DNA of 64,000 bases, from positions 62,001-126,000 of the forward strand of contig NZ_APVL01000010.1 of the NCBI RefSeq assembly GCF_000565285.1, in the 5' to 3' direction. The notes beneath the pieces are model-generated. The model was not told the origin of the DNA. It saw nothing but the letters and a program-made list of their open reading frames with translations, and did no database searches. Of this stretch, positions 58,163-64,000 are shown one piece after another; the first letter of the stretch is position 1; the number at the start of each line of letters is the position of its first letter. The position numbers were made by a program, and so were the translations under genes. Origin of the DNA: Cytobacillus firmus DS1 (lineage in GTDB: Bacteria; Bacillota; Bacilli; Bacillales; Cytobacillaceae).

Positions 58163-58867
58163 TTATTGTGAGCAAGCCTTAACAAATGCATCAAATATAG
58201 CTTTTGAAGGGTCATCATTCTTTTGTGTCATGCATTCAGGGTGCCACTGTACTCCTAATGCAAAGTGATGCCTTGTACTCTCAAAAGCCTCAATAACCCC
58301 ATCACTCGCCTCTGCACATACCTCAAAGTTTTCAGGCATTTTGCGGACAGCCTGATGATGATAGCTGTTAACTTTAAAGCTTTGCATTCCAGTAATTTTG
58401 TGGAGGAGAGAATCTCTTTTTACCTTCACAAAGTGAGTCGCATGCCAGCGGGGGGCTTTTTGGCCATGCTGCAGCAAAGGTACGCCCATTTGGGAAAAGA
58501 TGTCCTGATACATATCACCCCCAAGAGCAATACTGAGGACTTGGCAGCCCCTGCATATGGCTAAGATTGGTTTATTTCGAGCAAGCACTTTTTGAATCAT
58601 TCTGATTTCGAATACATCTCTTTCCGGACAAATACTGCCCAGCTTTTGATGGGGTTCTTCACCAAATAGTGTTGGGTCGATGTCCCCCCCGCCAGTAAGC
58701 AGCAGCCCGTCAAGCGTTTCAGCTAATTTTTCGACTTTCTCATCATCCAGCAAATTAGGCACAACAACTGGAACGGCCCCTGCGTTTAATAATGAATGGA
58801 TATTATCCATTGAAACGGAAAGAGTATGATCATCTAAATTTGATGTAACTCCAATAATTGGTTTCAT
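58163..58867 (-). CDS. Class I glutamine amidotransferase-like gamma-glutamyl hydrolase (PuuD family)
   Basis: The 234-aa peptidase C26 family enzyme has the nucleophile cysteine in ILAICRGCQVLSIALGG and the catalytic His-Glu in GVQWHPECM. PuuD-type enzymes split gamma-glutamyl-GABA to glutamate and GABA in polyamine breakdown. No other puu gene is adjacent, so another gamma-glutamyl amide could be the substrate. It is transcribed alone. Confidence 0.87.
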   Translation of the reverse strand: MKPIIGVTSNLDDHTLSVSMDNIHSLLNAGAVPVVVPNLLDDEKVEKLAETLDGLLLTGGGDIDPTLFGEEPHQKLGSICPERDVFEIRMIQKVLARNKPILAICRGCQVLSIALGGDMYQDIFSQMGVPLLQHGQKAPRWHATHFVKVKRDSLLHKITGMQSFKVNSYHHQAVRKMPENFEVCAEASDGVIEAFESTRHHFALGVQWHPECMTQKNDDPSKAIFDAFVKACSQ

Positions 58868-58952
58868 TCGGCACCTCTGGTTATATAGTTTAGAAGATTA
58901 TTCTATAGAACCGGGAAGAAGTCCTATCTGCCATAAAAAAAAGAAGCAAAAT

Positions 58953-59000
58953 AAAAAAAGAACTGCCCTGCAGTCAGTATTGCTGACTTTTGGACAGTCC
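58953..59000 (-). terminator. Terminator of the catalase gene
   Basis: Outer stem GACTGTCC/GGGCAGTT and inner GTCAG/CTGAC are followed by seven T on the minus strand. Confidence 0.88.
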
Positions 59001-59010
59001 ATGTTTGCTA

Positions 59011-60660
59011 TTAATACGGATCCGTTTCATGGCTTTTCTCAACCGCTTCTTTTGATGCCTGGTTTTCATCGATTGAACCCTGGCCATATTTAGATCTACC
59101 AGCGTCACGGCCTGGAATTTGTTCTTCCCCGCTCATCGCCTGGATCTCTTTCAAGACTTTCCCGGTTTCTTCCTTGACACGGCGGCCATAGTCTTCATCA
59201 GCTTGTGTGAAATGCTCAAACATAGCATCCTGAATCCATTTGTCGCATACCGCTAAAGCTTCAGACAGGTTTTTGATCAGTTCATCTCGCTCCCAGTCAT
59301 CAAAACTCCTGTAAGTATGGCCGGCCTGGCCGTAATTATTTGGCCGATCGATCGGTGCGCTCATGGCTGCCGCATTATAAGTTGGCCGGTGCGGTGTGCG
59401 CCCTTCTTCTGGTGCTTCCTTAAAGCCGCCCTTCATTGAAGGCTCGTAGTTGATATGCGGATTATCTCCTGCCTCTTTCGGGTCACGAATATCCATTTGG
59501 CCGCGCTGCTGATTCGTACGTACAGGCGCTTTCGGAGCGTTAACCGGCAATTTCAGATAGTTCGCTCCAACGCGATAACGCTGTGTATCGGAATATGAGA
59601 AAGTCCGGCCTTGAAGCATCTTATCATCGGAAAAATCCATTCCATCAACAAGTACTCCCGTTCCAAAAGCCGCCTGTTCAATTTCTGCATGGTAATCCAC
59701 TGGATTGCGATCAAGCACCATGCGGCCAACAGGAAGCCAAGGAAACTGATCCTCCGGCCAAAGCTTGGTATCATCAAGGGGATCAAAATCCAATTCTGGA
59801 TGGTAATCATCCTCCATGATCTGTACAAAAAGCTCCCATTCCGGATAATCTCCCCGTTTAATCGCCTCAAATAAATCCTGTGTAGCATGTCCGACATTTT
59901 TAGCCTGAATCTCGCTTGCCTCTTCCAGTGTCAGGTTGCGGATACCCTGCTTTGGTTCCCAATGATATTTCACCAGTACAGCTTCCCCTTTTTCATTCAC
60001 CCATTTATAGGTATTGACACCGGATCCCTGCATGTGACGGTATGTAGCGGGTATTCCCCAAGGTGAAAACAGGAAAGTAATCATATGTGTGGCCTCTGGT
60101 GTCCTGGAAACAAAATCAAACATCCGCTCGGGATTTGGAACGTTTGAAACAGGATCAGGCTTGAATGCGTGAATCATGTCAGGAAATTTCATCGCATCAC
60201 GGATAAAGAATATTTTAAGGTTATTACCGACCAAATCCCAGTTTCCGTCCTCAGTATACATTTTTACGGCAAAACCTCTTGGATCACGTGCTGTTTCAGG
60301 AGAATCCTTCGCACCTGCCACAGTTGAAAAGCGGACCATTAATGGCGTCCTCTTCCCTGCACCAGAGAAGACCTTGGCACGTGTATACTTCTCAACCGGC
60401 TCATTGCCCACTTTTCCGTATGTTTCAAAGTAACCGAATGCGCCTGCTCCTCTTGCGTGCACCACACGCTCTGGAACCTCTTCCCTGTCAAAATGGGAGA
60501 TCTTCTCAATGAAATGATAATTTTCCAAAGTAGCAGGTCCCCGATTGCCTATCGTGCGAATGTTTTGGTTATCCGTAACAGGATGCCCCTGCCGAGTTGT
60601 CAGTGTCTCACGACTAACATTCTGCTCATTTTCTGTATTCATATCTTTGTTATTTGCCAC
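59011..60660 (-). CDS. Haem catalase, KatX-like length
   Basis: The 549-aa monofunctional catalase has distal His H68 in [15 protein letters not shown], the distal Asn in [11 protein letters not shown] and the proximal Tyr in [13 protein letters not shown]. subtilis vegetative KatA is about 483 aa while spore KatX is about 547, so the length and the hydrophilic N- and C-terminal extensions favour a KatX-like enzyme, protecting germinating spores. That assignment is by length only. No clear sigma-F promoter or PerR box was identified upstream. Confidence 0.9.
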   Translation of the reverse strand: MANNKDMNTENEQNVSRETLTTRQGHPVTDNQNIRTIGNRGPATLENYHFIEKISHFDREEVPERVVHARGAGAFGYFETYGKVGNEPVEKYTRAKVFSGAGKRTPLMVRFSTVAGAKDSPETARDPRGFAVKMYTEDGNWDLVGNNLKIFFIRDAMKFPDMIHAFKPDPVSNVPNPERMFDFVSRTPEATHMITFLFSPWGIPATYRHMQGSGVNTYKWVNEKGEAVLVKYHWEPKQGIRNLTLEEASEIQAKNVGHATQDLFEAIKRGDYPEWELFVQIMEDDYHPELDFDPLDDTKLWPEDQFPWLPVGRMVLDRNPVDYHAEIEQAAFGTGVLVDGMDFSDDKMLQGRTFSYSDTQRYRVGANYLKLPVNAPKAPVRTNQQRGQMDIRDPKEAGDNPHINYEPSMKGGFKEAPEEGRTPHRPTYNAAAMSAPIDRPNNYGQAGHTYRSFDDWERDELIKNLSEALAVCDKWIQDAMFEHFTQADEDYGRRVKEETGKVLKEIQAMSGEEQIPGRDAGRSKYGQGSIDENQASKEAVEKSHETDPY

Positions 60661-60960
60661 AATCTAACCTCCTAAAAACGAATGACCATATTTTTCCTCC
60701 GAATTAAAAATTCATACCTGAATTTACTTTGATTGTTAATTATTGGATCTTCTTCCAAAATAGATTGCTTGGTTATCATACCCATGTAAATGGAAATAAA
60801 ACCTTATTGAGTAAATGTACTGATATGAACGAAACTGTCAATGCTCCCTACACAAATTGATTTTGGTTTCAGTTTATGGGTAACTCTAAGAAGAGAAGCG
60901 TTTTTCGGCTTCTTTGCTTATTAGTTGGGGTTCAGTCTTTTTCAAGGCTAAGGAATCTCC

Positions 60961-61058
60961 TTCTCAGCTTACTGACTCCTCCTCAATCTCCAAATTGGCT
61001 GTCAAGTGATTTCCTTGACAGGTAATTTGGAGATTGAGATACTTTTTAAAGCTGAGAA
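60961..61058. repeat. Nested long palindrome next to the IS110 element
   Basis: Three perfect nested stems: TTCTCAGCTT/AAGCTGAGAA (60961-60970, 61049-61058), a 15-bp stem (60982-60996, 61024-61038) and CTGTCAAG/CTTGACAG (60999-61006, 61014-61021). No frame crosses it. IS110/IS1111 elements are known to insert in or beside palindromes, so it may be the target or part of the element. The rest of the 60661-61328 gap is unassigned apart from the IS non-coding end. Confidence 0.7.
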
Positions 61059-61328
61059 TGAATAAATTTCTCCTTTCATTTTGATATAAAAAGTTAAGCA
61101 CACGGCACGAAGGCAAAAATCTCAACTGCGGTTAGCACTCTGATATTCGTGGGTTTTCACATTTTATCTTTCCGTATAAAGGAGCTTCCACTAACTTAAA
61201 ACGTGCGTTAGCCTATTTAGGCATAGCACAAGTACATTTCGTGGTTTCTCCTTTCCGGTTTTTACCTTTGCCTCCGAGCCCTATGCTCCGACTTTTAAAG
61301 AAAATTGAACTCGTTTTATTCGTAATTT

Positions 61329-62444
61329 TTACTTTGCAATAGTGTTATTTTCAATTTCTTGAGTTACTGCCCAGATAAATCCTGCTAATTCTCTTGCAAC
61401 GGCTGTTAGTGCCTTCCCAAATGACTTTCCACGTGATAGTAAACGAAAATACTTTTTATGAAGGCGGTTTTGAGCTTTCCATGAGATCATTTGAACATTA
61501 GGCAACTGTCCTTCTAGTCTTTTCTTTAAATCTCCCTTTATGGCAGGCGGAAATCGATAGCTCCAGGCTGCTTCTACAAGCAAACGACGAACATGACGGT
61601 TTCCTGTTTTTGTAATATTACCTTGCCTTCTGATTTCACCACTTGAGCTTTCGCTTGGAATTAACCCAACGTAAGACATTAATTTTTTGGGAGAATCAAA
61701 TCTCTTAAATGATCCAATCTCAGCCACAAGGCTGGTAGCTGTTATAGTAGCTATTCCCCTTAATGATTGGAGTGCTTGAATCATTGGTGCATGGTATCCT
61801 TCTATTGATTGTAATTTAATCTCTTCTTCTAATCGTTTTACCCGTTGCTCAACTTCATGCAGATGGTGAAGATACTCTTGAAAAACTGCTTTAGAAGTGG
61901 AACGTTCAAACTTTAGAGTATTTAACCATTCTCGATATCTACGAGTCCATTTTTTCCCTTTAAAAGGTGGGTGAATATCATTTCTTAAAAGAAATTTAGA
62001 TAATCGATGTTTTGCTCTTAATTCATCCTCTTTGGCATCTTCACGAGCCCGGACTAAATCCCTAAGTGCTTCGTCATCCTCTGTTGGCACATAAATAGAC
62101 GTTAATTCACCTGCACGGAATAATTTTGCTAGTTTAATCGAATCTCTACGGTCAGTTTTAATGCGTTCACCTGGTTTCTTAGGGATTAAAGATGGGGCGA
62201 TCACTTCACATTCAATTCCTAAGCTAAGAAAAACACGATATAAACCATAGCCAGTTGGACCAGCTTCATAGCACACTCGAAGATTCTCTTTTTCTCCAAG
62301 CTTTTTTACTAATTTTCTAATGGATTCCGGAGTGTTAGGAATCATTCCCCAATACCTTGGCTCATCTCGACCCTCATCTGCAATGGCAACGGCAATTTTT
62401 TCTTTTGAAACGTCTAAACCTACATATTTTATGGTATCCTTCAT
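61329..62444 (-). CDS. IS110-family transposase (DEDD recombinase)
   Basis: The 371-aa recombinase has an N-terminal RuvC-like domain with acidic residues in YVGLDVSKEKIAVAIAD, CYEAGPTGYGLYR and KTDRRDSIKLAKLF, a helical linker, and the C-terminal Transposase_20 domain (LRGIATITATSLVAEIGSFK, GLIPSESSSGEIRRQGNITK, GNRHVRRLLVEAAW) with the family's catalytic serine region. AAGGAG before 62444 sets the start; the longer frame to 62510 is the leader. The gene is intact, so the element may be active. Confidence 0.92.
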   Translation of the reverse strand: MKDTIKYVGLDVSKEKIAVAIADEGRDEPRYWGMIPNTPESIRKLVKKLGEKENLRVCYEAGPTGYGLYRVFLSLGIECEVIAPSLIPKKPGERIKTDRRDSIKLAKLFRAGELTSIYVPTEDDEALRDLVRAREDAKEDELRAKHRLSKFLLRNDIHPPFKGKKWTRRYREWLNTLKFERSTSKAVFQEYLHHLHEVEQRVKRLEEEIKLQSIEGYHAPMIQALQSLRGIATITATSLVAEIGSFKRFDSPKKLMSYVGLIPSESSSGEIRRQGNITKTGNRHVRRLLVEAAWSYRFPPAIKGDLKKRLEGQLPNVQMISWKAQNRLHKKYFRLLSRGKSFGKALTAVARELAGFIWAVTQEIENNTIAK

Positions 62445-62447
62445 AAT

Positions 62448-62544
62448 AACTAGCTCCTTCCGTAATGTAGCTCTGATTTGGTTTGCTTTTCCAGTAAACA
62501 GTGTAACCAAATTAACCTACGGTGTTACGAGTAAGGAGCTAGTT
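62448..62544 (-). promoter_or_regulatory. Transposase leader hairpin covering the ribosome binding site
   Basis: Perfect 12-bp arms AACTAGCTCCTT and AAGGAGCTAGTT (62448-62459, 62533-62544) pair in the leader; one arm contains the transposase ribosome binding site. An inner ATTTGGTT/AACCAAAT pair lies between them. Transcripts entering from outside would fold and hide the site. Confidence 0.7.
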
Positions 62545-62627
62545 TCGTTCATGATAACTTAATTAATCTCGTCAGAATAATGTTCATGCCTTTGTAAAAA
62601 ATATTCTTGTCCAGGGGAGGTGTAGAC

Positions 62628-62753
62628 ATGCCGAATCTTAATGATAACAAATTCAAAAAAATTCAATCTGAGAGCCAAAAGCAGGGTAAAACTTACGAAG
62701 AGTATGCTGCTGAACTTGAAGCGAACAAAATGGAAGCTCAGAAAAGAAAATAA
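62628..62753 (+). CDS. Small hydrophilic protein, 41 aa
   Basis: GGGGAGGTG precedes the ATG and a terminator follows. The product is a charged, helical peptide rich in Lys, Glu, Gln and Asn (KKIQSESQKQGKTYEEYAAE), reminiscent in composition of small spore proteins; no family is recognised. Confidence 0.65.
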   Translation: MPNLNDNKFKKIQSESQKQGKTYEEYAAELEANKMEAQKRK

Positions 62754-62760
62754 GTGACAG

Positions 62761-62789
62761 TAAGGCAGGGAATCAATCCTGCCTTTTTA
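62761..62789 (+). terminator. Terminator after the 41-aa gene
   Basis: Stem AGGCAGG/CCTGCCT followed by TTTTAG. Confidence 0.88.
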
Positions 62790-62965
62790 GTACCCCCTGC
62801 ATAGCAGGAATTGTCACTGTATGTAACTTTTCTGTTCCCTACACAAAATCTAACATGGTATATTTAATAATTTGTCCGCATCCCGGTCATAGTTTGTTAA
62901 CATTTACGCATTACAATATAAATGTACCGAAACATTATAAAGCCCTTTTTCTTTACCCCTTCAGG

Positions 62966-62996
62966 TCCGGCCCTTTTTAAGCGGCCGGATTTTTTA
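62966..62996 (+). terminator. Strong terminator with no obvious gene before it
   Basis: Stem TCCGGCC/GGCCGGA followed by TTTTTT. The 62790-62965 stretch upstream has no frame with a ribosome binding site, so a small RNA could end here. Confidence 0.65.
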
Positions 62997-63077
62997 TGTT
63001 TATCTTTTACGATGGGCATTAAAAGCTCTGTTAACTGCCTAAAAAAAGCCCCTCTGACAATCAGAATAGCTTTCCAT

Positions 63078-63875
<798 letters not shown>

Positions 63876-64000
63876 CTATTTTTTCGTAAAGCCCAGCAAT
63901 ACTCCCCCAGCAATAATAAACAAACAGCCAAGGAGAACCATAAACACCTGTTTTCTGCTTTTCCGCTCATTTAAAAAGAAAAGCCCTCCAATGGTCGAAA
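63876..64000 (-). CDS. glcU: Glucose uptake protein GlcU, C-terminal fragment
   Basis: The visible end reads STIGGLFFLNERKSRKQVFM, then a final hydrophobic segment closing in GGVLLGFTKK and TAG at 63876. This fits the last helices of GlcU/RbsU-type glucose permeases, and the position directly before gdh supports it. The gene continues beyond the window. Confidence 0.75.
   Translation of the reverse strand, partial: STIGGLFFLNERKSRKQVFMVLLGCLFIIAGGVLLGFTKK

Larger units (their letters stand above)
61060..62600 (-). mobile_element. IS110-family insertion sequence (limits approximate)
   Basis: A DEDD transposase gene is flanked by about 270 bp of non-coding DNA on its 3' side and about 130 bp on its 5' side. 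IS110 elements lack terminal inverted repeats and usually make no target duplication, so the ends cannot be set from one copy. Either non-coding flank could encode the guide (bridge) RNA known from this family. Confidence 0.7.

Noticed and set aside
62445..62510. Longer transposase start at 62510
   Set aside because: No ribosome binding site; AAGGAG favours 62444, and family proteins begin near YVGLDVS.

Overview
The window is low-GC Firmicute DNA with B. subtilis-type purine-rich ribosome binding sites and many intrinsic terminators. An endospore-forming Bacillaceae (Bacillus/Cytobacillus-like) fits best: there is a gerA-type germination gene, a YyaC-type spore protease, a KatX-length catalase, a bacterial NO synthase, the glcU-gdh pair, a YerD-type GltB2 protein and an OpuF transporter. 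Genus is inference. I see no rRNA, tRNA, CRISPR array or prophage.

1-6.8 kb: organic acid catabolism. A 3-hydroxyisobutyrate dehydrogenase-like reductase overlaps a TRAP solute receptor. Facing them is a coupled operon of GntR regulator, two-subunit Fe-S hydratase (tartrate dehydratase/fumarase type) and tartrate/isopropylmalate-type dehydrogenase; a CMD protein and a PaaI thioesterase follow. 6.9-7.6 kb holds two GC-rich structured intergenic repeats around a small gene. 7.7-14.8 kb: DHA2 efflux pump with divergent TetR regulator, orphan GerA subunit, YerD, NO synthase. 15-22.4 kb: LacI-controlled sugar ABC transporter with two GH13 glucosidases that carry the alpha-1,6 signature. 22.6-30.7 kb: uroporphyrinogen-III synthase, LTA synthase, serine hydrolase, lysozyme-like protein, hydroxypyruvate isomerase/tartronate semialdehyde reductase, RidA and a CxxH/CxxC protein.

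30.7-44.3 kb is the most unusual region: a catabolic island bounded by two paralogous FCD-GntR regulators. It encodes a CADD-like heme-oxygenase-like diiron oxidase with all six expected metal ligands, two plant-type [2Fe-2S] ferredoxins, a creatininase-family amidohydrolase, an aldehyde dehydrogenase, a GlcG/HbpS protein, paired ChrA transporters, an aspartate dehydrogenase-like enzyme, a ProC-like reductase, two permeases and an unknown 111-aa protein. Up to nine sites of one operator, TGGTAT-N5-ATACCA, lie before genes on both strands, so the island looks like a single regulon. The substrate is not evident. A structured intergenic region (37.97-38.22 kb) and a 28-aa microprotein gene sit inside it.

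44.3-60.7 kb: YyaC, EamA exporter, acetamidase, a Baeyer-Villiger monooxygenase plus esterase with a divergent GAF-LuxR regulator, a decayed UPF0597 (cysteine desulfidase-like) pseudogene, OpuF compatible-solute importer, malic enzyme with divergent LysR regulator, class I glutamine amidotransferase-like hydrolase, catalase. 60.9-62.6 kb: a nested palindrome and an IS110-family element whose transposase ribosome binding site lies in a long hairpin. The window ends in gdh and the C-terminus of glcU.
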